From assembly GCA_964497585.1 (NCBI GenBank), contig CAZCDS010000015.1, positions 51,155-115,154 on the forward strand: DNA of 64,000 bases, read 5' to 3'. A model generated the notes under the pieces. That model was not told where the DNA came from, searched no databases, and saw only the letters and a program-made list of their open reading frames with translations. Source of the DNA: CAZCDS01 sp964497585 (GTDB lineage Bacteria; Desulfobacterota; Desulfomonilia; Desulfomonilales; Desulfomonilaceae). Each line of letters starts with the position of its first letter. Positions within the stretch are counted from its first letter, which is position 1. A program made the position numbers and the translations under genes. Shown piece by piece: positions 55,771 to 64,000 of this stretch.

Positions 55771-57603
55771 ATGTCGCCGTTGAACTCGAAGACAATCCCC
55801 CGTCGCACAGCCCCCGCGCTCATTGCCCTGAGCCTCGCGCTCCTGGTCTGCGTGGAAGCACGACCGAGCGAACCGCGCTACCCGGTGGCGCTGATGAACT
55901 GGATGATCGAGGGAACCTTTCACGCGCTTATCGTGGACAAGGCCACGCAACGACTCAGCGTATGGCGGATCACCGATGGAGAGCCCGTGATAATTGAGTC
56001 CTATCGGTGCTCGACCGGTGAGAAACGCGGGGACAAATGGGTCAGGGGTGACATGAAAACCCCTGAGGGCGTCTATTTCTTCTGCTCGGTGATAGACGGA
56101 GACACACTCCCGGAAAAGTACGGGCTCTGGGCTTTCACCACCGATTACCCAAACTTCGTGGACCGACGGAAGGGCAAGAGCGGAGACGGGATTTGGCTGC
56201 ACGGGCGGGACAAACCGCTGGGCCTCAAGCCAGATTCCAACGGGTGCATCGCATTAGAGAATCGGGACCTGATCAAGGTGTCGCGGTTCATCAGGCTCCA
56301 GAGCACACCGTTGATCGTGGTGAAGAAGATGCGGATGGCTCCGAAATCCCGGATCATTGAGCAGGAGCGGGGTCTGAGAGATTTTGTGGAGTCATGGCGC
56401 AGGGCCTGGGAGTCAAAGGACCTCGAGGCCTATATGGCCCACTATTCCCGAAACTTCCAGAGCTGCTGGCTCGACTATTCGCGATGGAAAGAGAAGAAGC
56501 GTATACTGAACCAGCGGTATTCCAAGATCAGGGTAAGGCTTGGAAAAGTCTATCTCTACCGCCAGAATGGACTGGTGACCTCCATCTTCACGCAGGCCTA
56601 CCGATCCGACCGATTCCAGGCCATGGGAATCAAGGTCCTGTACATAACGGACGAGCCTACCTATCGCGTCTATGCGGAGGACTTTCATCAGCCGACCGAC
56701 GATCCCTTTCCCGTCAGGACTCTTTTGGCGAAAGTGGGCGTGACAGATATACCGGAGGTGGAGGCGAGAAGAGACTTCAGGATTCGCCTCGTTTCGACGG
56801 ACGAGCCGGAACGATCGGCCGGTGGTGATATCGAGAGCCCTCGTCCCGTGGCGCCGGCCCGGGGAGTTGTTCTTGAACGTCTCAGAGGGATCCCGGACAC
56901 GAAGATATCAACGGTGCAGCTCGAGAGAAACACGATTTTCTGCGATGGACAGAGCCCTGCGCGGACGGTGGCCGCGATGCTCATGCCGCAGGACGACGAT
57001 ACTAGAGGGTGTTCCGTTGAGTTGACTGCGAGCCCGCGTCGGACAGCGAGGATACTCCCTGCTCCCGAAAAAGCCCGACGTGCAGAGGCGCGGGTCGGTG
57101 AGCAGTACCGGAAGGGATCGCCCGACGTGAAGGAATGGGCGACCGTTGCAGCCGCGCCGGCCGCCACGGAATTCGAATTCGACGACCGCGGTGGTGAGCC
57201 CGCAGGGTCGGTGCAAGAAAAAGATTCCTCAGATCGGTCTTCCGCCGAGACGAAAGCGGATCGAGGAAAGGCGGTCCTCTGGTTTCTCAGGAACTGGAAG
57301 GCCGCTTGGGAACAAAAGGATCTTGACAGCTACATAAAAATGTATCATCCGGATTTCCGTGCAGGCAAGCTGTCACGCAAGAAATTGCGGCGAGCCAAGA
57401 GGTCCTTTTTCAGTAAGTACGACACGATCAGAGTCGAACTGGAGCAGGTCGAGATCAAGGAAGTGAACGGGCGGGTGCACGTCAAGTTCCGCCAGAGCTT
57501 CCGGGGAGATGATTACCGTGACAAAGGTTGGAAACGCATGGTCCTGGCTGGTAGCAAGGATAAGGGGTTCCGGATCCTCACCGAAGTCTGGTCCCCCCGT
57601 TAA
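55771..57603 (+). CDS. L,D-transpeptidase (YkuD) with NTF2-like domains
   Basis: About 610 residues from MSPLNSKTIPRR (ATG at 55771). A signal peptide (APALIALSLALLVCVEARP) is followed by a YkuD domain (about residues 45-185) with the catalytic set IWLHGRDKP and SNGCIAL, whose Cys forms the acyl intermediate. Two similar SnoaL/NTF2-like domains follow, one near residues 205-310 (FVESWRRAWESKDLEAYMAHYS) and one at the C-terminus (FLRNWKAAWEQKDLDSYIKMYH). A variable linker separates them. It should cross-link peptidoglycan or attach proteins in the periplasm. The next gene overlaps its 3' end. Confidence 0.9.
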   Translation: MSPLNSKTIPRRTAPALIALSLALLVCVEARPSEPRYPVALMNWMIEGTFHALIVDKATQRLSVWRITDGEPVIIESYRCSTGEKRGDKWVRGDMKTPEGVYFFCSVIDGDTLPEKYGLWAFTTDYPNFVDRRKGKSGDGIWLHGRDKPLGLKPDSNGCIALENRDLIKVSRFIRLQSTPLIVVKKMRMAPKSRIIEQERGLRDFVESWRRAWESKDLEAYMAHYSRNFQSCWLDYSRWKEKKRILNQRYSKIRVRLGKVYLYRQNGLVTSIFTQAYRSDRFQAMGIKVLYITDEPTYRVYAEDFHQPTDDPFPVRTLLAKVGVTDIPEVEARRDFRIRLVSTDEPERSAGGDIESPRPVAPARGVVLERLRGIPDTKISTVQLERNTIFCDGQSPARTVAAMLMPQDDDTRGCSVELTASPRRTARILPAPEKARRAEARVGEQYRKGSPDVKEWATVAAAPAATEFEFDDRGGEPAGSVQEKDSSDRSSAETKADRGKAVLWFLRNWKAAWEQKDLDSYIKMYHPDFRAGKLSRKKLRRAKRSFFSKYDTIRVELEQVEIKEVNGRVHVKFRQSFRGDDYRDKGWKRMVLAGSKDKGFRILTEVWSPR

Positions 57604-58669
57604 GGGCCTTCCCCCGATTCCTTCGCCAAAAGCCCATAAAAAATCCCGATACTCAATCGTAATAATCAGCGAATCCGGTACCTCACGCCAGATTGAGCTT
57701 ACCCCCATGAGAATCCGGATAGGCGTGGCGGTTCTTGTGGGTCTGGTCGCAGTCATCGTGGTGGGACTGACCGGTTTTCGCGGTTCGCCCGGTGATTTGG
57801 GCGAGATTCGCGGGGAAAGGGATTTGCTCGCGGAGAAAGTACGATCGCTGGAAGAAAAGCTGAAGCAAACGGAACTAGCCGCGGCCGCATCGGAAACCGG
57901 CGCGGACCGATCCGAGACCACCCGGTCCGCTAAGCTTGCCCCGTCGGCCTCAGGTCCAGAGCCCTTGGAGTCCGAACTTCGGTCAGGAGCCCCCGGTCAG
58001 CGGGTCGTCGAACCTACCGCACAGGGTCCGGCAACCGATGACCAGGCTGCTGAGCCGGTTCGGGAAATAGGCGCTGCTCCGGCAGGGATAGGCTCTGAAC
58101 CTGCGCCGGCACCCGAGGCTGATTCGCCTGCTCGCGACAGGCGTACGCAAAGGGTGGGCCTGGGCAAGCCCGGAACCGTACCCTCAGGCGAAGAGAAAGT
58201 CGCTGGGGCTTCACAGCCCCCGGCATTGATCAGCTTTGACGCTCAGGGGGTGACCGCGTTCTCCGAACGTGCAAACCGCGGCATCTTGAGATTTCGACTG
58301 GTAAAGGATCAGCCGAAGGTTCGCTTTTCCGGGTACCTCTTCGTGTTCGTTCAGATGGTCGATAGGCGAGGCGAAAACAAGATCTACGCCTACCCCAAGC
58401 GGACGCGTCTCGGGGACGCGGATCTCCCTCTGGACTACCGTAAGGGGGAGAGCGTCTCCTTCAAGTTCAATTCAAGTGTGGAATTGCCGTACAAGGACAT
58501 ACGGCCGGGCGCCAAGCTGGCCGGCGTTACGATTCTGCTCTACGGTGAGGATGGAAGGATCGTGTACCAGCGCGGCTTCTCCCGGAGTGAACTTAAGCGG
58601 GTAAGTGGAAAAGCTACAAGGGTCAACGGTGTCAAGCGAAGGGCGAAGGGGAAACGGAGGGCTCTGTGA
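57509..58669 (+). CDS. Membrane-anchored coiled-coil protein of the cell-wall operon
   Basis: Up to 386 residues. A short cytoplasmic tail with a beta-like segment (KSRYSIVIISESGTSRQIEL) precedes a single TM helix (RIGVAVLVGLVAVIVVGLTGF), a coiled coil (ERDLLAEKVRSLEEKLKQTEL), a Pro/Ala/Glu-rich disordered stretch, and a C-terminal beta domain (about 110 residues, LISFDAQGVTAFSERANRGILRFRLV). The start is uncertain: ATG 57509 or GTG 57518 after GGGGAG, both inside the transpeptidase gene. The tail-TM-coil layout resembles periplasmic cell-wall regulators. It overlaps the next gene by four bases. Confidence 0.75.
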   Translation: MITVTKVGNAWSWLVARIRGSGSSPKSGPPVKGLPPIPSPKAHKKSRYSIVIISESGTSRQIELTPMRIRIGVAVLVGLVAVIVVGLTGFRGSPGDLGEIRGERDLLAEKVRSLEEKLKQTELAAAASETGADRSETTRSAKLAPSASGPEPLESELRSGAPGQRVVEPTAQGPATDDQAAEPVREIGAAPAGIGSEPAPAPEADSPARDRRTQRVGLGKPGTVPSGEEKVAGASQPPALISFDAQGVTAFSERANRGILRFRLVKDQPKVRFSGYLFVFVQMVDRRGENKIYAYPKRTRLGDADLPLDYRKGESVSFKFNSSVELPYKDIRPGAKLAGVTILLYGEDGRIVYQRGFSRSELKRVSGKATRVNGVKRRAKGKRRAL

Positions 58670-60618
58670 CCGGTCCTACCGCAGATGATCGCGCCCGGCG
58701 ACGGGGGGTCGGGAAGCTCAAAGCTTCTGATCTCGTACCCGCCGGCTGCGTCCGGCCGCGTCGAAGGGATCACTACGCCGGTTCGGTTGTCTGCGGTTGG
58801 CTTCTCGCCCTCCTGCTGGCTATTCTTTTCCCTCTCTCGACCGTTGCAGAGACGGTTCACAAGGTCTACCTCAAGGGAACCGATTCGGAGCTGGACGTCT
58901 ATTTCATCAGAGGGAGGACGCCCGGCCCGACGCTCCTGCTCGTCGGGGGTATCCAGGGCAACGAACCGGGCGGATACCTCGCTGCGGACCTTTACGCGGA
59001 CCTCTCGCTGAAAAAGGGGAACATGATCGTCGTCCCCAGAGCCAATTTTCTCTCCATTATCAGGGACTCCCGGGGGGTCCGGGGAGACATGAACCGCAAG
59101 TTCGCCGGTCGACCGGGCACTTCAGACCAGGACGCGAGGGTGGTCCGTATTATAAAAGGATTGATGGGGCGCAGCGATTTTTTCCTCAATCTCCATGACG
59201 GATCCGGGTTTTATTCGGATGATTGGCATTCCCCCATGCGTAATCGCATGCGGTACGGCCAGTCGATCATTGTCGATGCCGAAAGATACGGGCGACGGGA
59301 CGGAAGAGTCCTCAACCTGGGCACGATCGCCCGGCGGGTAATAGATCGGGTAAATCCCCAGATAGCCGATGGCAGGTACCTTTTTCATTTCAACAATCAT
59401 CGCACGCTTGAGAAGGACACGAGGCACAAAGAGCAACGACTCTCCGCAACCTTTCACGCGTTGACCAGAGTGGGCATCCCCGCGTTCGGGATTGAGACCT
59501 CCAAGAGCATTCCCGACTATCGTCTTAGAGTCCGTTATCAGACCATGGTCATAAACGCGTTTCTTGACGAATTCGGTATAGTCCGGGAAAACCCAAAGAT
59601 CTTTCTTGACAATCCTCGTCTGAAGTACCTGGTCGTATCAATAAACGACCGCACGCCAATCGTCGTGACGGGCAACGACGTCCTGGAAGTCCAAAAGGGA
59701 GACCGGCTGAGAATCGTCCACATCGAGTCGAACTATACCCGAGGACTCACCGCCGGTATCAAGGGAAGCGAGCGACGGCTCAACTATCTGGGCAGAGAGA
59801 TACACGCGACTGAAGACACGGTCATCGAAATACGCAAGGATCGTTTCCTCATTGCGACGTTACCCGTCGAGATAATCCGCAACCGATCGGCGCCGAAATC
59901 GTCGGGAGTTCATTTCGAGCCGAGGGTCTCGTATTTTTGCGTGCGCGTGAACGACAAGAGCTACATGGTGGAGCCGGGGAACGAGATCAGCGTCATTCGA
60001 GGGGACCGACTGGTCATCCTCGACCCGAAGACCAATCTTCCCCCCGAGATGGAAAAGGCGATGAGGATCGATCTGCGGGGCTTCCAAGCCACATCCTCAC
60101 CGTACCCTGTCGAGGACCGGGGCCACCTGATTCGAACGGAAAAGGACTTCCAACCCAAATATGGACAACCCCGCGGATCGGCCACGCTCTTCCGTTTGCA
60201 GGCGAAACTCAACCGGAAGGTTTTTGGCCAATGTCTCGTGTCCGTTGTGGAACCCAGGCTGCAATACGTGGTGGTCAGAGGGGCTCAGGGAGCGGATTTC
60301 GTTGTCTACCCCGACGACAGGCTGGAAGTGCCGGCAGGAGAAACGATCCGCTTAATAGACATTCGGACCAACGCTCTCCGGTCGGAGCCGCTCTTCATCA
60401 CCATGGCCGGCCGAACGGTCAGGTGGCAGGCAGACGGCTCAACAGGCATAGACTCCGCGAATCTGCGAGGTGCGGAAGTACCCCTGGACATAACCCGCCA
60501 GGGCAGAAGCATCGGCCGGATCAGGATAAAGCCTGGTAAAGAATATCGAATCACATCCCTGGGGAGAAAGGTCCGCTCTCCCATTGTCCCCGTTCAGCAC
60601 ATAGATTCGGCTCAATGA
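58666..60618 (+). CDS. M99-like D,L-carboxypeptidase (Csd4-like) with extra beta domains
   Basis: 650 residues from a GTG start in a GTGA overlap with the preceding gene. An N-terminal hydrophobic segment (about residues 44-62) is a signal or anchor. The peptidase domain (about 65-310) has GGIQGNEPGG, in which Gln and Glu are placed as zinc ligands, NLHDGSG for the third ligand His, and AFGIETSKSI for the catalytic Glu. A Gln zinc ligand is the hallmark of M99 enzymes such as Helicobacter Csd4, which trim tripeptides and affect cell shape. The C-terminal half has repeated beta units (LKYLVVSINDR, VSYFCVRVNDK, LQYVVVRGAQG). Confidence 0.85.
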   Translation: MTGPTADDRARRRGVGKLKASDLVPAGCVRPRRRDHYAGSVVCGWLLALLLAILFPLSTVAETVHKVYLKGTDSELDVYFIRGRTPGPTLLLVGGIQGNEPGGYLAADLYADLSLKKGNMIVVPRANFLSIIRDSRGVRGDMNRKFAGRPGTSDQDARVVRIIKGLMGRSDFFLNLHDGSGFYSDDWHSPMRNRMRYGQSIIVDAERYGRRDGRVLNLGTIARRVIDRVNPQIADGRYLFHFNNHRTLEKDTRHKEQRLSATFHALTRVGIPAFGIETSKSIPDYRLRVRYQTMVINAFLDEFGIVRENPKIFLDNPRLKYLVVSINDRTPIVVTGNDVLEVQKGDRLRIVHIESNYTRGLTAGIKGSERRLNYLGREIHATEDTVIEIRKDRFLIATLPVEIIRNRSAPKSSGVHFEPRVSYFCVRVNDKSYMVEPGNEISVIRGDRLVILDPKTNLPPEMEKAMRIDLRGFQATSSPYPVEDRGHLIRTEKDFQPKYGQPRGSATLFRLQAKLNRKVFGQCLVSVVEPRLQYVVVRGAQGADFVVYPDDRLEVPAGETIRLIDIRTNALRSEPLFITMAGRTVRWQADGSTGIDSANLRGAEVPLDITRQGRSIGRIRIKPGKEYRITSLGRKVRSPIVPVQHIDSAQ

Positions 60619-60799
60619 GCCGGGTCGCGCTTCCTATCAGGTGATCGGTCGGGGGGAAACGAGGCTTGCCGGCTGCCCGCCGTGCACGTACGCCGCGGGC
60701 TCGGCCCCTGGACGTGGGGGTTCTTGGGGAGGCTGGTGCGCGTTCTTCAGATGGGGGAGGCAAGAGGTCTGCTCACCCCTTCTCAGAGAAACGCTCTCA

Positions 60800-61156
60800 T
60801 CAGGAAATCCTGGCCACCCGGTTATTCTTGTCGACCAGTACGGTCCGTCCTTTGTAGTTCGTCAGGTCACCGTTGTCGAGCACGACGTAGGAACAAATTA
60901 TGACCACGTCGTCAACCGAGGCTCTTCTCGCAGCCGCACCGTTGAGGCAGATCACACCGGAATCCGGTTCCCCCTCGATGGCGTAGGTGGTGAATCGTTC
61001 ACCATTGGAAATGTTGTAGATGTCAACCTGCTCGTATTCGATAATATCCGCTGCTTCCAGAAGCTTGGAATCTATCGTCACGCTGCCTTCATACTCGATG
61101 TTCGCTTCGGTTACCGTTGCGCGATGGATCTTGGATTTCATCATTATCCGACGCAT
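60800..61156 (-). CDS. panD: Aspartate 1-decarboxylase
   Basis: 118 residues; ATG at 61156 with GGAGG at good spacing. The self-cleavage site is visible in YEGSVTID, where Ser becomes the pyruvoyl cofactor, and LNGAAARR is typical. It makes beta-alanine for pantothenate. It lies downstream of panC on the same strand, but about 560 bp separate them, of which about 210 bp is dispersed repeat copy B, so co-transcription is uncertain. Confidence 0.95.
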   Translation of the reverse strand: MRRIMMKSKIHRATVTEANIEYEGSVTIDSKLLEAADIIEYEQVDIYNISNGERFTTYAIEGEPDSGVICLNGAAARRASVDDVVIICSYVVLDNGDLTNYKGRTVLVDKNNRVARIS

Positions 61157-61360
61157 TTCGTCCTCCGTCGAAATGTCTGGAAAACCCGAAGAGAATCTGA
61201 AGAGCCGTCATGGAATGACGTTACAAGAAATATGGCTCCAATCCGGTCTCTGCAAGACACTCCCCGTATCTGATGCCCCCGACGCCCGGAGCGGGGGGCT
61301 GATTTGTTGACACCTGCCGGACCCGTGCTCAGAAACGGGCCGCCCCAAAAAAACTCCTCA

Positions 61361-61570
61361 TATATACTGATTGTCAAAAATTCCGTCTTATTGGCGGTGG
61401 CCTATGTTTCAAGACACACCCTGCTTAATCCTGCAAACTAGCGTAGCAAAGTGGAGCAGTTTGCCGAAAATATGGAGTTTTTTGCGGGAGGTGCGGAGGG
61501 CGGTTTTTTGCCGAAAAAAGAGCCCTCCGCAATCTTTCCACAAGAAATCTGCCATTTCTTTTGGCAACTG
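61361..61570. repeat. Dispersed repeat, copy B (inverted relative to copy A at 1370-1566)
   Basis: About 210 bp matching the reverse complement of copy A, with a few substitutions and small indels, including an insertion of ~5-8 bp near 61441-61456. The hairpin arms GCGGAGGGC (61493-61501) and GCCCTCCGC (61522-61530) are conserved and the loop keeps facing T and A runs. It lies between panC and panD, where the hairpin could interrupt transcription. No gene is present in the rest of the 61157-61713 gap. Confidence 0.85.
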
Positions 61571-61713
61571 CTATTTGCCTTTGTTTCACGTTTCCGGAAA
61601 AAAGGGTTGGGAGCACGGCCACGCGTCCCCGTGCTCCCGGGAGAGGATGCCGTCAGTCCAGCCTCTGACCTTGGGCGACCAGCCACAGGCTGCACAACAC
61701 CCTGTGATTACCC

Positions 61714-62571
61714 TCAGTTCGATTCATCGCCCTCGAAGAGCATGTTGTCAATGAGTCTCGTTGTCCCGATATTCACTGCCAGGGCCGCGAGCGCCCGGTC
61801 CTGGACCTCCGTGAGGTCCTGAAGCGTTTCGGGATGCACCAGACTCACGTAGTCCACCACCGCGTCCGGCTCTCGTTTTATCCTCTCCGCCATGGCCTCG
61901 ACGTACCTCTTCGGATTCCGCTCGCCTCGCAGAAAGAGTGAACGCGCCGCCTCCAAGGCCTGCACGAGGCAAACGGCCTGTTTCCTCCGGTCTCCCATGA
62001 GATAGGCGTTCCGGGAACTCAACGCCACCCCGTCCTCTTCGCGAACGATGGGGCAGGGGACGATCTCTAAGTCCAGATCCAGATCTCGCACCATGCTCTT
62101 TATCACCTGAAGCTGTTGATAGTCTTTGGCGCCGAAATAGGCCCGGGTCGGCAGCACGATATTGAATAGCTTCAAAACAACGGTAGCCACGCCGCGAAAA
62201 TGCGTGGGCCGGGAAGCACCACACAGTGGTTGGGCTATCTCTCCGACCTCCACGTAGGTCTGGTGCGCGGGACCGTACATTTCGCTCGGTTCCGGCATGT
62301 ACACTGCGTCCGTCCCCAGTTCCCTGCACATGCGGGAATCGGACTGAGGATCTCTCGGATATCTCTCGAAGTCCTCGTCCGGTCCGAATTGGGTCGGGTT
62401 AACGAAGATGCTCACCACGACGAGATCATTTTCCGAACGGCATCGCCGAATGAGGCTCAGATGGCCCTCATGCAGATATCCCATGGTGGGGACGAGACCG
62501 ATGCTCCTTCCCTCGGCCCTTCGGGAACGGGACCAGTCCTTCATGTGAGCTGTCTTCGTAATGGTATCCAT
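61714..62571 (-). CDS. panC: Pantothenate synthetase
   Basis: 285 residues from MDTITKTAHM (ATG at 62571). Landmarks: LVPTMGYLHEGHLSLI (nucleotide-binding HxGH), VVSIFVNPTQFGPDEDFERYPR, YFGAKDYQQLQVIKSMVRDL and SSRNAYL. It condenses pantoate and beta-alanine using ATP. The U-tract of a terminator hairpin ends only 13 bases before the start codon, so expression is probably attenuated. panD lies downstream on the same strand. Confidence 0.95.
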   Translation of the reverse strand: MDTITKTAHMKDWSRSRRAEGRSIGLVPTMGYLHEGHLSLIRRCRSENDLVVVSIFVNPTQFGPDEDFERYPRDPQSDSRMCRELGTDAVYMPEPSEMYGPAHQTYVEVGEIAQPLCGASRPTHFRGVATVVLKLFNIVLPTRAYFGAKDYQQLQVIKSMVRDLDLDLEIVPCPIVREEDGVALSSRNAYLMGDRRKQAVCLVQALEAARSLFLRGERNPKRYVEAMAERIKREPDAVVDYVSLVHPETLQDLTEVQDRALAALAVNIGTTRLIDNMLFEGDESN

Positions 62572-62584
62572 AGGGCCCGCCCAC

Positions 62585-62757
62585 AAAAAAAGCCTTCCGG
62601 TAAGGAAGGCCCATTGATGGTTTCCGTTTTTGAGTCCTTCCGTCCCGGTCGCTCGGATCCAGGCGGTATGTGCCGACGCAAAACTCTTAGTTCCGGGTCG
62701 CTGCGCGACTCCAGACTATGAATCTGTAATATAAACAAACCCGCGGCGCAAGGTCAA
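62585..62757 (-). promoter_or_regulatory. panC promoter and structured leader ending in a terminator hairpin (candidate attenuator)
   Basis: On the minus strand, TTGACC (62752-62757) and TATATT (62728-62733) are 18 bp apart, a good sigma-70 promoter. A leader of roughly 130-150 nt follows, with nested complementary segments (GAGTC/GACTC around CCCGG/CCGGG). It ends in a terminator: GCCTTCC stem (62592-62598 with 62604-62610), loop of five and seven U (62585-62591). GGGCC in this hairpin could alternatively pair with GGCCC beside the panC start. The known 'pan' RNA motif occurs upstream of pan genes in related bacteria, but a match could not be verified. Confidence 0.6.
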
Positions 62758-63098
62758 GCAAGAAATATCCAGGAGCTTCCCAAATTCTTGGCGCTGAGGT
62801 CTTCCGCATTGAGATTTGCGCCGAGGCAGTCCCCCTCCCATTTTCCCCTCCTGTCAAGGGCATTGGCGCTAACGTTGACAACGCAATGCAGAAGATGATT
62901 TCCCTTCCGTCCTCCCATGATGAAGGCGTCTGCGACCTATGGCGAGTTCCCCGATTCCTATGGCCCTGCCCGCCTTCTCTCATCGCGTCTATTCTAACGC
63001 CTATGATCTCCCCTCCAGGCCTCCCCATCGTCGATGCCTCGCGGCTGATTTTTAACCGGATAGTCGTGGCATTTCGGACAGAACTCTTGGCAATCAGT
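62758..63098. other. Intergenic region, nothing recognised
   Basis: About 340 bp between the panC promoter and the carbonic anhydrase stop. It has short open frames without ribosome-binding sites and no terminator, repeat or RNA gene that could be supported. Confidence 0.45.
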
Positions 63099-63845
63099 TC
63101 ATAACTTCTCCATGAATGTGACCTTACCGCTATGAACGTCGTAAATGGCGCCTGTCAGGCCAATTTGTCCCTTGTCAATCATCTCGCTCAAAATGGGGCT
63201 GCGTGCCCGGATGCGCGCAACGGTCAGCACCACGTTCTTATCGGTTACCGCCTTGACAAAAGCTCGGTTGGCCGAGGTTCTGTTGGATTCATATCCGGAT
63301 ACCGCGGCCACTGCAGGTTTGATGTTGACCAGCGTGTGCGTGAGGTTGCCCATGACCACGTCATCGCAGGCCCCTCGGATGGCTCCGCATTCCGTATGAC
63401 CCAGGACGACGATCAGCTTGGCACCCGCTATCGCACAGGCAAATTCCAGGCTGCCGAGGATATCGTCGTTGACGAAATTCCCTGCCACACGCGCATTGAA
63501 GATATCGCCGATGCCCTGGTCGAAGATCAATTGACCGGACTCACGCGAGTCAATACAGCTTACAAGGGCTGCAAAAGGGAACTGGCCGCCGGCGGTCGCC
63601 TTGACCTGAGCCATAAGGTCACGTTGGATCATGTTCCCCCGCACAAACCGGGCGTTGCCTTCTTTGAGCATTTGCAGGGCCTTCCGAGGAGTGATCGCTG
63701 CCTGGGTCTTCTTGGTTTGAGTTATGGCTGATGCGTCAGCATGTGCGCGGATCCCCGGAAACGCGAGACTTGAGCCGGCAGCAGCTATCAGAGAGCCCCC
63801 AGCCTTCTTCAAGAAGCTTCTACGATCTGTGGCAACAAAGGCCAT
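63099..63845 (-). CDS. Tat-exported beta-class carbonic anhydrase
   Basis: 248 residues. A twin-arginine signal (DRRSFLKKAGGSLIAAAGSSLAF, Arg8-Arg9) and cleavage near AHA-DA mark it as periplasmic. The beta-CA domain has the zinc ligands in VSCIDSRESG and GHTECGAIRG, with the Asp-Arg dyad in the first motif. It should interconvert CO2 and bicarbonate outside the cytoplasm. AAAGGA precedes the ATG. It is a single minus-strand gene upstream of the panC region. Confidence 0.93.
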   Translation of the reverse strand: MAFVATDRRSFLKKAGGSLIAAAGSSLAFPGIRAHADASAITQTKKTQAAITPRKALQMLKEGNARFVRGNMIQRDLMAQVKATAGGQFPFAALVSCIDSRESGQLIFDQGIGDIFNARVAGNFVNDDILGSLEFACAIAGAKLIVVLGHTECGAIRGACDDVVMGNLTHTLVNIKPAVAAVSGYESNRTSANRAFVKAVTDKNVVLTVARIRARSPILSEMIDKGQIGLTGAIYDVHSGKVTFMEKL

Positions 63846-63968
63846 TGCTCGGTCCTTTCTTTCAAGAATGCCTTCGCGAGGTCTTCAACGGAGGTCTTCC
63901 CTTGAATTATGCGGCGGTTTTGTCAGTCTAGCCGTTTTGGCACCCTTATACCACCGTGCTTTCTAACA

Positions 63969-64000
63969 ATGAACATTGAGGTAAGGAAAATGAGTGAGGG
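63969..64000 (+). CDS. Possible start of a gene running off the window
   Basis: Two in-frame ATGs (63969 and 63990) open a frame to the end of the window. The second has GAGGTAAGGA just upstream, a good ribosome-binding site. Only a few codons are visible, so no function can be given. Confidence 0.35.
   Translation, partial: MNIEVRKMSE

Overview
The window comes from a GC-rich bacterium that is almost certainly a dissimilatory sulfate reducer of the Desulfobacterota type. The strongest evidence is a complete aprBA-qmoABC block (46278-53546), which encodes APS reductase and its quinone-linked electron-transfer complex. A non-pyrrolysine MttB-type corrinoid methyltransferase operon, a RACo-like activator and a Tat-exported carbonic anhydrase suit an anaerobe of this kind. 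No rRNA, tRNA, CRISPR array, transposase or phage gene was seen.

Layout. (1) 1-26 kb is a signalling island. On the + strand it has a truncated pseudokinase, a TerB-like protein, a zinc-ribbon membrane protein and an ADP-ribosylglycohydrolase. On the - strand it has a cyclic-nucleotide-binding Ser/Thr kinase and five very large soluble proteins, each joining zinc ribbon(s), a class III nucleotide cyclase, a STAND-type ATPase and a TPR tail. A B12-binding radical SAM gene, two small EthD/GYD-type genes and two cyclase relics lie among them. (2) 26.5-28.6 kb holds a membrane-bound sensor cyclase. (3) 28.7-31.6 kb holds a TrpXYZ-like ABC importer. (4) 31.8-32.9 kb holds a NusG paralogue and a secreted nuclease. 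(5) 33.1-40.6 kb is a corrinoid methyl-transfer operon: methyl-THF methyltransferase, corrinoid protein, two MttB-family enzymes, DUF1638 and a RACo-like activator. (6) 40.7-45.8 kb holds a DUF362/SDR pair and a SEC-C-TPR/YkgJ/HEAT operon whose HEAT gene carries an in-frame TGA. (7) 46.3-53.6 kb is apr-qmo, ending in a strong terminator. (8) 54.4-60.6 kb holds purB and a cell-wall operon (L,D-transpeptidase, membrane coiled-coil protein, M99-like carboxypeptidase). (9) 60.8-63.8 kb holds panD, panC with a promoter/attenuator leader, and the exported carbonic anhydrase.

How the parts may work together. The cyclases probably make cAMP (or a related cNMP), and the kinase just downstream of cyclase 1 has an intact-looking phosphate-binding cassette, so the simplest reading is a local cyclase-to-kinase relay. 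The corrinoid operon would demethylate a quaternary amine or similar substrate and pass the methyl group to tetrahydrofolate, while apr-qmo reduces APS. A dispersed repeat of about 200 bp occurs once near each end of the window in opposite orientation. All functions are inferred from sequence motifs and gene order only.
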